Shown one piece after another: positions 55,095 to 64,000 of a stretch of DNA of 64,000 nucleotides (positions within the stretch are counted from its first letter, which is position 1; each line of letters begins with the position of its first letter). Source of the DNA: Pseudomonadota bacterium. GTDB lineage: Archaea; Thermoplasmatota; SW-10-69-26; JACQPN01; JAJPHT01. The stretch lies in NCBI GenBank assembly GCA_021325135.1, contig JAJPHT010000015.1:1-64000 (forward strand), given 5' to 3'. Position numbers and translations under genes: made by a program. Under the pieces are notes generated by a model. It saw nothing but the letters and a program-made list of their open reading frames with translations, ran no database searches and was not told the DNA's origin.

Positions 55095-55853
55095 CTACCT
55101 CGGCGCCGCCTGCCGGAGGGCGGCCGCCTCGGGCAGGTCGCCTCCGTGGAGCATGAGCCGCTGCACGACCGCCTTCGTGCTCGGCGGGAACTCGGCGCCG
55201 GCCATCCACTCCAGGTAGGTCCGGTCGACGGACGAGACGGGCTTGCCGTGGTGCTGGCCGAAGTTGAACACCACCTCGTGCCGGTCGTTGATGGCGAACT
55301 TCCCCGCGCGGTCGACCTCGCGGGGGGGCTTCGTTAGGCGCACCGCATCCTCCTCGGTGAGTGCGAACGTCTCCCGCAGGCGCGCCCACACGGCGAGCGT
55401 CGCGCGCACGTCCTCCCGCGCCTGGTGCGCGCCCGCGTGCTCCGCGCCCAGCCAGCGCTTCGCGGCGCCCGCGAGCGTGCGCGGCTCCAGCGCGCTCCAC
55501 ACGCGCATGACGTCGATCTCGCGCACGGCGTCGAGGTCGAGCCCGGGCTGCCCCGCGCGGCGAAGCTCCGCGTGGAGCAGCGGCGTGTCGAAGCTGCGCG
55601 AGTTGTAGCCCAGGAGGAGCGCGCCCTGCACCCACGCCTGCACCTGCGGCGCGATCTCCGAGAAGGGCGGCGCCTTCGCCACGTCCTCGTCGCGGATGCC
55701 GTGGATCGCGCTGGCCTCCGCCGGGATGGGCACGCCGGGGTTCACGCGGAAGACGCGGCAGCGGCCTCCCGGCGTCATGAGGCAAAGCTCGACGATGCGG
55801 TCCTTCTCGGGGTTCGTGCCCGTGGACTCGACGTCGAACGCGACGACCTGCAC
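55095..55853 (-). CDS. DnaQ-like 3'-5' exonuclease with C-terminal DUF3820-like region
   Basis: This encodes 252 residues. The DEDDh catalytic residues are visible: Asp7 and Glu9 (FDVESTG), Asp89 (NSRSFD), His143 and Asp148 (HQAREDV). The last 60 residues (VVFNFGQHHGKPVSSV and TYLEWM) match the small module found after many DnaQ-like nucleases (DUF3820). It likely trims DNA or RNA 3' ends; a repair or proofreading role is inferred. It is a single gene between the fumarase gene and the DUF4383 gene. Confidence 0.87.
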   Translation of the reverse strand: MQVVAFDVESTGTNPEKDRIVELCLMTPGGRCRVFRVNPGVPIPAEASAIHGIRDEDVAKAPPFSEIAPQVQAWVQGALLLGYNSRSFDTPLLHAELRRAGQPGLDLDAVREIDVMRVWSALEPRTLAGAAKRWLGAEHAGAHQAREDVRATLAVWARLRETFALTEEDAVRLTKPPREVDRAGKFAINDRHEVVFNFGQHHGKPVSSVDRTYLEWMAGAEFPPSTKAVVQRLMLHGGDLPEAAALRQAAPR

Positions 55854-55909
55854 GCGCCCTGACGCGCCTCGCCGGAGGATAATCCCTCGGCGGGCGCTTC
55901 AGGTGGAGC

Positions 55910-57307
<1,398 letters not shown>

Positions 57308-57356
57308 CGCTCGGGCGATTCCGGGAGCGGTACTTGAAGGCGACCGCTGCCCGGCC

Positions 57357-58283
57357 TCACCGGCGCCGGCCCAGGACCGCCGCCGTGCCCGCGAGCGCCA
57401 CGAGCGCGCCCCACACCTGGTTGAAGCCGGGCGAGTCGTGGAGCGCCTGGTCGCCGTCGAACACGGCGTCCACCTTGATGGAGTAGGGCAGCCCCTCGGG
57501 CGCGACGTAAGCGGTTCCCGTGCCGGCGCCCGCGTAGAGCGAGCCCGCGTGCTGCCAGCGGTGCAGGTCGGAGAGCGTGAGGGCCATGGTCTCCTGGTAG
57601 TGGCCCGGCGGAAGCTGGAGGGCGCCGGAGTCCTGCACGAGGTCGGGCTGGTCCGTGTGCTGGCCCATGCCGATGCCCAGGTCGCCCGCGGCGGTGAGGG
57701 TGTTCTCCCAGCCCAGCGAGACGTTGAGCAGGACCACCCTGGCCGCGTAGCCGCGCCGCGCCTCGGCGTCGCGGCCGAACTGGAGCGTGTGCGGGTCCCA
57801 GCGGAAGTCGTCCGCGCCCTCGCGCTGGAGCGAGGCGGCCGCGGGCGCCAGCGTGCCGTTGATCCACAGCGTGACGTGCGACCGGTAGAGCGGCATCTCA
57901 ATCTGCGAGGCGTCGCCGTCCCCTCCCACGGGCACGTCGCGCTTCGTCTCCTGCGTGAAGCCTTCGAGGCTCGCGACGACGCGCGCCTCGGAGCCGGGCG
58001 CCACGCGCGCCTCGGCGACGCCGTCCGCGTCGGTGGAGAGCATGAGGGCGTCGTGGCTCTCGTCGCCCCACCAGGTGGACGACGTGGTGGTGACGGTCAC
58101 GACGGCGCCCGCCAGCGGGGGGCCGTGGGGCTCGTCGGTCACGTGCACGCGCAGCAGCGCCGAGCCGTCTCCGGCGGACGTGGGCGGCGCGCTTGCCTCC
58201 GAGACGGAGCCGGGCGAGGGGGTGATGCAGCCCGCCGCGAGGGCGGCGAGGACGAGGGCCAGGGCGAGAATGCCTCCGCGCAT
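57357..58283 (-). CDS. Lipoprotein with carboxypeptidase-regulatory-like domain and C-terminal helix
   Basis: This encodes 308 residues. Lipobox LAALAAGCIT, then a CarboxypepD_reg-like beta domain (LLRVHVTDEPHGPPLAGAVV, then DADGVAEARVAPGSEARV), a second beta domain to about 280, and a C-terminal helix ending AVLGRRR. The combination of N-terminal lipid and C-terminal helix with basic end is unusual and suggests two anchors. It is the last gene of the ArsR-led operon, 24 bp after the preceding lipoprotein gene. Confidence 0.72.
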   Translation of the reverse strand: MRGGILALALVLAALAAGCITPSPGSVSEASAPPTSAGDGSALLRVHVTDEPHGPPLAGAVVTVTTTSSTWWGDESHDALMLSTDADGVAEARVAPGSEARVVASLEGFTQETKRDVPVGGDGDASQIEMPLYRSHVTLWINGTLAPAAASLQREGADDFRWDPHTLQFGRDAEARRGYAARVVLLNVSLGWENTLTAAGDLGIGMGQHTDQPDLVQDSGALQLPPGHYQETMALTLSDLHRWQHAGSLYAGAGTGTAYVAPEGLPYSIKVDAVFDGDQALHDSPGFNQVWGALVALAGTAAVLGRRR

Positions 58284-58307
58284 GCGGCCTCGACGCGCGC
58301 AGGGGGG

Positions 58308-58958
58308 CTAATGCCCATCGGGGAAGGTTCCAATCCCGAAGCCCGAGGGGTGCTCGGGGCCCATCACGAAGCGGAACTCGGCGGCCCCCGCGACGTGCGA
58401 GTAGTAGACGATCTCGTCCAGCGTCACGACGGTCCCGGCCGGAAGCTCGGTGGCGTTGCGGACCGGGATCGTGGCCGTGAACTTGGCGGTCTCCCCGGCG
58501 AGGATCACGTCGGGCCCCTCGGCCTGCCCATCGAAGGTGAGGTTGCCCAGCGCGATCTGCACGTCCATCTGGTGGAAGCCGGTGGCGGGCAGGTTCCGGC
58601 CCGACGCGCTGGCGCTGGTGGCCTGCACGTAGAGCACGACGTGAAGCTCCTTCTCCAGCCGGGCCGGCGCGGCCAGTGCCCCCTTCCACGTGGGATAGCC
58701 GGGGGTGGACGGGCTGTTCGCCGGCGTCGTGAGGGGCACGCTCCCTTCGGTGGAGGGTGGCGCGCCGCGCAGCGAGAGGTCCGGCTGGAGGTGGAGGCGC
58801 AGCGGCGCGGCCGGCGGCGCGGGCGCGGTGGCCGTGGCGTTGACCACGGCGGCGGGCGCGACGGGCGTGGGGCTCGCGGGCGCGGGTGGAGGCGAGCCGG
58901 CGCACCCCGCGAGCAGGAGCGCCACGAGCAGAAGGGGGCCGGCGCGCACCGGGCTCAC
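58308..58958 (-). CDS. Lipoprotein of the ArsR-led operon
   Basis: This encodes 216 residues from GTG 58958, overlapping the stop of the DUF4097 gene (GTGA). Lipobox LLLAGCAGS is followed by a Pro/Ala stalk to about 60 and a beta-sandwich with LEKELHVVLYVQATS, AETAKFTATIPVRN and VTLDEIVYYSHV. It may contain an Ig-like domain. Function unknown; co-production with the DUF4097 protein is clear from the overlap. Confidence 0.72.
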   Translation of the reverse strand: MSPVRAGPLLLVALLLAGCAGSPPPAPASPTPVAPAAVVNATATAPAPPAAPLRLHLQPDLSLRGAPPSTEGSVPLTTPANSPSTPGYPTWKGALAAPARLEKELHVVLYVQATSASASGRNLPATGFHQMDVQIALGNLTFDGQAEGPDVILAGETAKFTATIPVRNATELPAGTVVTLDEIVYYSHVAGAAEFRFVMGPEHPSGFGIGTFPDGH

Positions 58959-59887
58959 CTCGCCTCGACGCGGACGTCGCCCGTGGAGGTCTCCGCCGTC
59001 ACGACCGCCTGCGTCGGCTTCGCGGAGTAGCCCGCGGAGCGCGCGTGGACGTGCCCGCCCACGTCGTCGTGGCTGCGCTCGTTGACCTCCGTGGGCCCAA
59101 GGTCCACGCTCGCGTCGCCCGTCGAGGTGTCGGCCGTGGCGTCATAGCCCACGTCGGCGCGCGTGGGGAGCCGCAGGGTGATATCACCCGTGGCGGACCT
59201 GAGGCTCAGGTTCCCCGGCTGCACCGAGGCGAGGGTCGCGCGCACGTCGCCCGTCGACGTGGCCGCCTTCAGGTCGCCCGCGAGGTCGAGGTCGGTGAGC
59301 GTGACGTCGCCCGTGGTCGAGCCCGCGGTGAGGTTCCCCACGAGCAGGCGCTCCAGGGCCACGTCGCCCACGTCGCTCTCCAAGCGGGCGTCGAACGCCC
59401 CGCTTGACGAGGGCAGCTCGACGCGCACGTCCGCGCTGGCGCTGCTCTCGCCGAAGAGGGAGACGGACTTGCCCACCGTCGCCTGCCATGCGCCCAGGCG
59501 CGCGTCCGCGAGCGCGAGGCCCACCTCGGTGCGCTGCGCCGCGTCGGCCGAGCGCGCGGTGATGGTGAACACGACGTGCGCGCGGCCGTCCGTCGAGGGC
59601 GAGACGGCGACGTCGCCCACCACGGCGCAGGCGTCCAGGAAGCCCACGGTGGCGTTGGCGGGCAGGTCGTAGGTGATGACGCGCGAGGTCCGGCCCCCGA
59701 GGGCGCGCGCCGTCTCGGAGGAGGGCGCCAGGGCGTGCCCCGCCGCGAAGGAGGGTGCGGAGCAGCCGGGATCGGCGCGCGCGCCCAGGGTGGAGCGGCC
59801 CACCGCGTAGGCGCCGGCGCCCGCGAGGAGGACGAGGGCGGCGAGGGCGACCGCGACGATGAACGGCTTCGATCCCACGAATCCCAT
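58955..59887 (-). CDS. DUF4097-type beta-repeat protein with N-terminal membrane anchor
   Basis: This encodes 310 residues. One N-terminal membrane helix (about 8-30) is followed by a right-handed beta-helix-like repeat with recurrent STTGDV or STGD units (TAGSTTGDVTL, KAATSTGDVRA, SLRSATGDITL, ADTSTGDASV, TAETSTGDVRV), the hallmark of DUF4097 proteins. These are often paired with envelope-stress regulators. Here it is third or fourth in the ArsR-led operon. Confidence 0.85.
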   Translation of the reverse strand: MGFVGSKPFIVAVALAALVLLAGAGAYAVGRSTLGARADPGCSAPSFAAGHALAPSSETARALGGRTSRVITYDLPANATVGFLDACAVVGDVAVSPSTDGRAHVVFTITARSADAAQRTEVGLALADARLGAWQATVGKSVSLFGESSASADVRVELPSSSGAFDARLESDVGDVALERLLVGNLTAGSTTGDVTLTDLDLAGDLKAATSTGDVRATLASVQPGNLSLRSATGDITLRLPTRADVGYDATADTSTGDASVDLGPTEVNERSHDDVGGHVHARSAGYSAKPTQAVVTAETSTGDVRVEAR

Positions 59888-59891
59888 GATA

Positions 59892-60149
59892 TCAGCCCCG
59901 CAGGCCGCGCCGGAGCGTGTCGCGCGTGGCCTCCAGCGTGAGGCGCGACTGCGCGAGGAGGCGCGCCGTCTCGGTGTTCAGGCGCTCCAGCTCGTCGGCG
60001 GGGTCGGGCCCCGGAGGAGGGCGATGCGCGGCCTGGGCGCGGGCCTCCCGCGCGCGCCACGCCTCGAAGCCGATCCAGACGGCAAGGGCGGCGACCCCGA
60101 GGAAGGGGAGCATGAAGAGGAGGAAGTCGGCGACGTCGGCCGCGTCCAC
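59892..60149 (-). CDS. Small membrane protein with coiled tail
   Basis: This encodes 85 residues from GTG 60149. One membrane helix (about 8-28, FLLFMLPFLGVAALAVWIGF) is followed by a Pro-rich linker and an amphipathic helix (DELERLNTETARLLAQSRLTL). The neighbouring 60153 gene has the same plan, so the pair may form hetero-oligomers through coiled coils. It lies between that gene (3 bp) and the DUF4097 gene (4 bp). Confidence 0.65.
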   Translation of the reverse strand: MDAADVADFLLFMLPFLGVAALAVWIGFEAWRAREARAQAAHRPPPGPDPADELERLNTETARLLAQSRLTLEATRDTLRRGLRG

Positions 60150-60152
60150 GGC

Positions 60153-60380
60153 TCACACCTCCCGCAGCAGGCGCTCGATCTCCTTGAGCGTCGCGTTCAT
60201 GCGCTGGACCTCGTCGAGGACGAGCCGCTGCCCCCGCACGGCCTCCTCGGCGAGCTTGCGGTACTCTCCGCCGCCACCGGCCTCCACCTTGAGGCGCTCG
60301 TGGCGGTAGTAGAAGAGCATGCCGATGATCGCGACGATCATGCCGAAGGCGGCGATGGGGATCCAGAGGGGGTCCACCAT
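60153..60380 (-). CDS. Small membrane protein with coiled tail (PspB-like layout)
   Basis: This encodes 75 residues. One membrane helix (about 5-24, WIPIAAFGMIVAIIGMLFYY) is followed by a charged helix (YRKLAEEAVRGQRLVLDEVQ). It resembles PspB-type or LiaI-type small membrane regulators in layout only. The ATG follows directly on the stop of the ArsR-like gene. Confidence 0.68.
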   Translation of the reverse strand: MVDPLWIPIAAFGMIVAIIGMLFYYRHERLKVEAGGGGEYRKLAEEAVRGQRLVLDEVQRMNATLKEIERLLREV

Positions 60381-60683
60381 TCAATCGCCCCCGCGCTTGA
60401 GGGCGGCCGCGATGGTGTCAGGCGTCAGTCGGATGTCGAAGTCGGCGATCTCGTAGTACTTCATGGCTTTCCCGTCCGGTGAGAGTTCCAGGGCGCCCTG
60501 CACGAGCCCGGCCGCCTCCAGCTTCTCCAGGTGCATGTAGAGGAGCGGGCGGCTCAGGCCCAGTTGGCGCGCCAGCTCGCTGACGTAGTTGCGGTCCCGG
60601 GTGAGCGCCGCCACGATGCGCAGGCGGTGCGGGTTGCCCAGGGCGTCGGCCACGGCCAGCAGGCGTTCGGAGTCGAGCTTCAT
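60381..60683 (-). CDS. ArsR-like winged-helix regulator
   Basis: This encodes 100 residues: DALGNPHRLRIVAALTRDRN, SELARQLGLSRPLLYMHLEKLEAAGLV and a strand-rich wing (GKAMKYYEI). There are no metal-binding Cys residues, so it likely senses something else or responds through the membrane partners downstream. It is the first gene of the six-gene operon, and two inverted repeats upstream suggest autoregulation. Confidence 0.83.
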   Translation of the reverse strand: MKLDSERLLAVADALGNPHRLRIVAALTRDRNYVSELARQLGLSRPLLYMHLEKLEAAGLVQGALELSPDGKAMKYYEIADFDIRLTPDTIAAALKRGGD

Positions 60684-60694
60684 GGAGAGGGCTC

Positions 60695-60735
60695 CCCTGT
60701 CACACAGGGCTTTCTCGTGTCAGAAAGAACTGACA
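60695..60735. promoter_or_regulatory. Two inverted repeats upstream of the ArsR-led operon
   Basis: CCCTGT-CAC-ACAGGG (60695-60709) and TGTCAG-AAAGAA-CTGACA (60718-60735) lie 12-52 bp upstream of the ATG at 60683. Both share CTGT/ACAG half-sites. They fit operator positions for the ArsR-like regulator, around the expected transcription start. Confidence 0.6.
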
Positions 60736-60785
60736 GGTGATAGAAGTAAGTATCGACGGTGGGACGGGACGACGGAAAAAGCCGC

Positions 60786-61211
60786 TCAGTTGCGGCAGCC
60801 GGAGGCGGGGGGCGCGGTCATGGCGGCCCCGTTCGAGCCGTCCAGGGTGAACGTCGCGAGGCCCACCGTCCCGTCGGGGCAGGCCCGGGTGTCGACGCGC
60901 GCGCTGCCGGTGGCCTGCGCCTGCCCCTGGGAGAACGAGCCGCGCACCTCGTAGACGCCGGAGTTGAGGTTCACGACGGTCTTGTCCACGCTGCTGTGGG
61001 CGGGGACCTTGAACGTCGTGCCCACGACGAAACCGCCCCCGGCGTCGCGCACGTCGATGCGCGCGTCGAGGTCGCCGGAGCCCGAGTTCTCGACGTGGAC
61101 CATGACGACGGCCTTGGGGCCCGTGGGCGAGAAGGGCGAGCCCACGGCGAACGCGCCGACGATGGCGCCGGCGACGAACGCCGCGGCGGTGAGCACGACG
61201 AGCCGGTTCAA
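60786..61211 (-). CDS. Secreted or membrane-anchored small beta protein
   Basis: This encodes 141 residues with one hydrophobic N-terminal segment (about 3-25), either signal or anchor. A single Ig-like domain follows: PKAVVMVHVENSGSGDLDAR and VPAHSSVDKTVVNLNSGVYEV. Cys residues near 110 and 138 may pair. The fold resembles CARDB-like or Bacterial-DUF immunity-type sandwiches; no function is evident. It lies between the ArsR operon and the Gly/Asp repeat gene. Confidence 0.65.
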   Translation of the reverse strand: MNRLVVLTAAAFVAGAIVGAFAVGSPFSPTGPKAVVMVHVENSGSGDLDARIDVRDAGGGFVVGTTFKVPAHSSVDKTVVNLNSGVYEVRGSFSQGQAQATGSARVDTRACPDGTVGLATFTLDGSNGAAMTAPPASGCRN

Positions 61212-61261
61212 GCGCGGCGGCAGAAGGACGCCAGGTCAAGGCGCTTTCGGCAGCGACCTCG

Positions 61262-62959
61262 TCACGCCGAGTCGACGCCCACGCCGCCCTCGCCGTCCGC
61301 CCACTGGCTCCCGTCGGCGCGGGCGCCCACGAGGGGCGGGGTCGTCGAGTAGACGTCGTGCCCCGCGTCGTCCAGCAGCGCGCCCAGGCCGCCCACGCCG
61401 TAGCCCTGCGCGAAGCCGTCCGCGACGTAGGTGTCCTCGCCCGCGGCGTCGTGGAGGATGCCCACGGCGGGGCCCGGGGGCGCCGCGATGGCGTAGGCCC
61501 CGCCCTGGCCCGTGGCCACGGGGAAGAGGCCCAGCTGCGGCTCGACGATGGAGGGCCCCATGGCGTAGGAGTCGTCGCCGGACTCCTCGTCCAGGAGGCA
61601 GAACGCGCCGACGCCCGCCTCGCCCTGGCCGCCCTGGCGGATGTGCGGGCCCATGAAGTACGAGTCGTTCCCGCCCTGCTCGACGAGGATCGCCGTGCCG
61701 TCGGCCTCGGCGGACACCTGCACGGGGCCGGCGAACGTGCCCTCGTCGGTGCCCAGGAGCGTGACGGGCACCTCGTTGGAGACGTAGCGGTCGGAGCCGC
61801 CGCGCTCCAGCAGGAGGCCGAACCCTTCCGCGCCGCCGTAGACGAAGCCGTCGAGCCCGTCCTGGCGGTAGAAGTCGTTGCCCCCCTCGTCCACGAGGAT
61901 GCCGACCCCGCCCACGGCGGAGGCCTTGGTGCCGATGCTGCCCTGGCTGCCGTTGAGGTCGGAGACGACGGGCCCCGTGGGGCTGACGTAGGTGTCGTTG
62001 TCCGCGCCCGCGTCGTAGAGAAGGCCGAAGCCCGCGTTGCCCGAGCCCTGCGCGAACTGCGACGCGTTGCGGTAGTCGCTGCCGCCGTCATCGTAGAGGA
62101 TGCCGGCCGCCGCGAGCCCCGCGCCCTGCGCGACCGCGGGGGCGTAATAATAGTCGGAGCCCGCGCCGAAGTCCATGGCCAAGGCGGGGATCGCGGAGCC
62201 GCCGCCCGCGTTGTCCAGGTACGTGTCGTTGCCACCGTTGTCGATCTGGATCGCGTAGGTGTCGGTGTAGGTGTCGTCGCACGCGCCGCCCACGACGATG
62301 AAGGGCAGGTCCAGCATGCGGTCGCACGAGGCGGGCGCGGCGGGCGCGGAGAAGGAGGAGGCGGCGTCGGCCAGCGAGACGGCGGCGTCCGCGAGGGCCG
62401 CGCGGTCGACGCGCGAGAGGGCCGCCATGCGCTCGTCGTGGAGCGCGCGCATCTGCGGCGTCACGGCGGCGCCGCTGTCCACCTGGCTCACCAGGAGCGA
62501 GGTCAGCGCGGGGTTCTGGAGGAGCAGCGCGCGGTCCGCGGGGGCGAGGATGCGCTGGTCCGCGAGGGCGGAGGCCGTCGTCGCGTCGACGAGGGGCAGC
62601 AGCGCGGCGCGCCACTCCGGGGAGAGGGCGGCCGTCTGCGTCGCGACGCGGGCGCGCAGCGCGGCGTCGACGGGCTGGCCGATGGCCCCGTAGAGCGAGA
62701 GGATCGCCGCGTCCAGCGAAGGCGAGCGGGGGAGCGCCGGGTGCGCGTCGGGGTAGCCCGCGCGCAGGAGCGCCGCGTGCGTCACGGCGGCGATGCCCGC
62801 CTGGCCCGTGGGGAGCGAGGCGAAGGGCGCGGCCGCCGCGGAGGCGAGGGCGCGTGCCTCGGCCACCTTGGAGGGCGCCGGCGCCAGCCGGAGCGCCCCC
62901 GCGGGGGCGGCGAGGAGCAGGAGCGTGACGAGGAGCAGGCTGCGCGCGGCAAGGGACAC
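61262..62959 (-). CDS. Secreted Gly/Asp repeat protein, second paralogue
   Basis: This encodes 565 residues from GTG 62959, the first codon giving a clean signal peptide (about 1-23). A helical Ala-rich region lies up to about 205, then repeats G-x-G-[IL]-L-x-D-x-G-G-x-D-x-Y to the end (GGNDTYLD, GGSDYRNA, GGNDFYRQ, GGNDSYFM, AGEDTYVA, AGHDVYST). The architecture matches 16349-18187. Asp-Gly turns suggest calcium-dependent folding. Function unknown. The frame is open to 63034, but that part lacks a signal-like start. Confidence 0.8.
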   Translation of the reverse strand: MSLAARSLLLVTLLLLAAPAGALRLAPAPSKVAEARALASAAAAPFASLPTGQAGIAAVTHAALLRAGYPDAHPALPRSPSLDAAILSLYGAIGQPVDAALRARVATQTAALSPEWRAALLPLVDATTASALADQRILAPADRALLLQNPALTSLLVSQVDSGAAVTPQMRALHDERMAALSRVDRAALADAAVSLADAASSFSAPAAPASCDRMLDLPFIVVGGACDDTYTDTYAIQIDNGGNDTYLDNAGGGSAIPALAMDFGAGSDYYYAPAVAQGAGLAAAGILYDDGGSDYRNASQFAQGSGNAGFGLLYDAGADNDTYVSPTGPVVSDLNGSQGSIGTKASAVGGVGILVDEGGNDFYRQDGLDGFVYGGAEGFGLLLERGGSDRYVSNEVPVTLLGTDEGTFAGPVQVSAEADGTAILVEQGGNDSYFMGPHIRQGGQGEAGVGAFCLLDEESGDDSYAMGPSIVEPQLGLFPVATGQGGAYAIAAPPGPAVGILHDAAGEDTYVADGFAQGYGVGGLGALLDDAGHDVYSTTPPLVGARADGSQWADGEGGVGVDSA

Positions 62960-63035
62960 GGGGGTGTGGCCTCCCGGCGGCCCATGGCCCGGGAGACGAG
63001 AGAGCGTTGTCCCCGTCCCCGCAGGGGGCGACACC

Positions 63036-63590
63036 TCAGTAGTGATACGCTTTCCCGACGTCGTCCGCCGAGAGCCCGAGCCCGCTGGCGACGCGGTTGG
63101 CGAAGTTGAAGTACGCCACGATGAGGGTCACGTCCAGGATCGCCCGCTCGTCGAGCCCCTGCTTGCGGAGCTTGTCGACGTCCGCCTGCGCGACCTTGCC
63201 CGGATTCTTCGTGAGCAGCATCGCGTGGTCCGCGATGGCGCGCTCGCGCGGGGAGAGGGGCGCCTTGGTGTAGTCCGTCGAGACGAGCGCCTGGAGGCCG
63301 GGCTCCGTGGCGTGGCGGCCGAAGGCGTCGGCGTGGTGCGCGAGGCAGTAGCCGCAGCCGTTCGCCCGCGAGACGACGGTGGCGATGAGCTCCCGCTCGC
63401 GCCGCGAGAGGGGCCCCTCGGCGAAGTGGAGCTCCTGGTAGAGCGCGAGGTGCGCGCCCGGGACGTGCGGGTGCTGCCCGGTGACGGTGAAGATGTCGCC
63501 CACCGCGCCGCGCTCCTTCTCGATGCGCGCGTACTCCTCGTGGAGCGCGCCCTTGGCGTCCTGGGGGTCCACCTTGCGGATGAAGGCCAT
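63036..63590 (-). CDS. AhpD-like peroxidase-related protein
   Basis: This encodes 184 residues of the carboxymuconolactone-decarboxylase/AhpD fold. The catalytic motif is E-x(11)-C-x2-C-x3-H, seen as Glu67, Cys79, Cys82 and His86 (NGCGYCLAHH). The second half (SPRERAIADHAMLLTKNP) resembles the uncharacterised peroxidase-related subgroup. It probably reduces peroxides or disulfides with a thiol partner. It is divergent from the partial gene at the window end. Confidence 0.88.
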   Translation of the reverse strand: MAFIRKVDPQDAKGALHEEYARIEKERGAVGDIFTVTGQHPHVPGAHLALYQELHFAEGPLSRRERELIATVVSRANGCGYCLAHHADAFGRHATEPGLQALVSTDYTKAPLSPRERAIADHAMLLTKNPGKVAQADVDKLRKQGLDERAILDVTLIVAYFNFANRVASGLGLSADDVGKAYHY

Positions 63591-63700
63591 GCCCGCGCAT
63601 TCCCTGGACCCGGACTTAAGCGTGGGGGTCCCTGGATGGGATCGCTTCCGGCCCTTGGAGGCCCCCGGCTGGGCGCGCGGCGAGGCGCGCCGATGCTGGA

Positions 63701-63735
63701 GAATAACTGTGACGCGCGACGGTAACTGTTATCTT
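63701..63735 (+). promoter_or_regulatory. Direct TAACTGT repeats upstream of the last gene
   Basis: TAACTGT occurs at 63704-63710 and 63723-63729, 19 bp apart, within a short AT-richer patch that ends GTTATCTTC. The next start codon is about 60 bp downstream. The repeat spacing is close to two helical turns, as for a dimeric regulator. The patch could also serve the divergent AhpD-like gene. Confidence 0.4.
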
Positions 63736-63793
63736 CACCGACGGCTCTGCCCCCTGGGGGCGTCCCCGCCGTTCCCAAGCGAATGGTGAATCG

Positions 63794-64000
63794 ATGCAGT
63801 CCAGACTCGTCATCCGACTCGTGGCCGGCGCCCTCCTCCTCACGCTGGGGGGCGCGCCCGCGCAGGCGGCCCTCGCCTACACGCCCTGCCTCTCCTACCT
63901 CGACCAGAGCATCGCGCCCCGCGCGGCGTCCTCGCAGTCGTGCTCGGTGTCGCCAGGCGACCCCCTTGCCGACTCCCGCGACGGCGCCCCGCCCGGCGAG
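63794..64000 (+). CDS. Secreted protein, 3' truncated by window end
   Basis: The first 69 residues are visible. A basic start and hydrophobic core (MQSRLVIRLVAGALLLTLGG) ending in APAQA-A make a signal peptide. The mature part begins ALAYTPCLSYLDQSIAP and contains two Cys so far. The rest lies beyond the window, so nothing can be said about its family. Confidence 0.7.
   Translation, partial: MQSRLVIRLVAGALLLTLGGAPAQAALAYTPCLSYLDQSIAPRAASSQSCSVSPGDPLADSRDGAPPGE

Overview
The window is archaeal. It encodes proteins found in archaea and eukaryotes but not bacteria (ribosomal S19e, L31e, L39e, aIF6, a PDCD5-type DNA-binding protein, RNase P component Rpp21/Rnp4, tRNA-splicing endonuclease EndA), archaeal AdkA and Cmk with the DUF106/EMC3-type membrane protein between them, and three archaellins. 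The DNA is very GC-rich, with G or C in most third codon positions. A high-GC member of the Thermoplasmatota or a relative fits this mix, but that placement is inference. TATA boxes often lie 25-40 bp from the start codon, so many transcripts are probably leaderless or short-leadered.

Layout. 1-10.4 kb: the end of a PafA/Dop (pupylation-type) ligase gene, a PRC-barrel protein, an aquaporin with an altered second NPA box, an SDR oxidoreductase, tiny Cys/His proteins, the cmk-DUF106-adkA group, and a membrane-spanning sensor with two cytoplasmic winged helices. 10.4-19.1 kb: threonine synthase, two helix-hairpin-helix proteins, the S19e-PDCD5-L39e-L31e-aIF6 operon, an orphan receiver protein, a cupredoxin with a secreted Gly/Asp repeat protein, YhbY and Rnp4, and tRNA-Ser(GGA). 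19.1-27.5 kb: three archaellins, a DHH phosphoesterase, a SulP transporter, a zinc-ribbon membrane protein, thymidylate kinase, purC, and an RHH-PIN toxin-antitoxin pair. 27.5-40.9 kb: a surface block with a 2181-residue secreted protein coupled to a membrane zinc-ribbon protein, a Cys-ladder repeat protein, more secreted proteins, a second RHH-PIN pair and a subtilisin. 41.0-44.5 kb: purS-purL-purQ. 44.5-49.5 kb: a MITE-like repeat, a winged-helix/FHA fusion facing a multi-TM Ser/Thr kinase, and endA. 49.5-54.9 kb: a divergent regulator/ABC-exporter locus separated by a perfect 25-bp palindrome that carries TATA boxes on both strands. 55-64 kb: a DnaQ-type exonuclease, fumarase, a six-gene ArsR-DUF4097-lipoprotein operon, a second Gly/Asp repeat protein, an AhpD-like protein and a truncated secreted protein.

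How the genes connect. Housekeeping genes (purine synthesis, nucleotide kinases, translation) alternate with a large secreted/surface repertoire and several membrane-linked signalling genes. The loci that look least described are the PafA/Dop homologue in an archaeon, the kinase/FHA pair flanked by copies of a non-autonomous mobile repeat, the palindrome-controlled regulator/exporter locus, and the repeat-protein families. All family assignments were made by eye from protein motifs; no database search was run.
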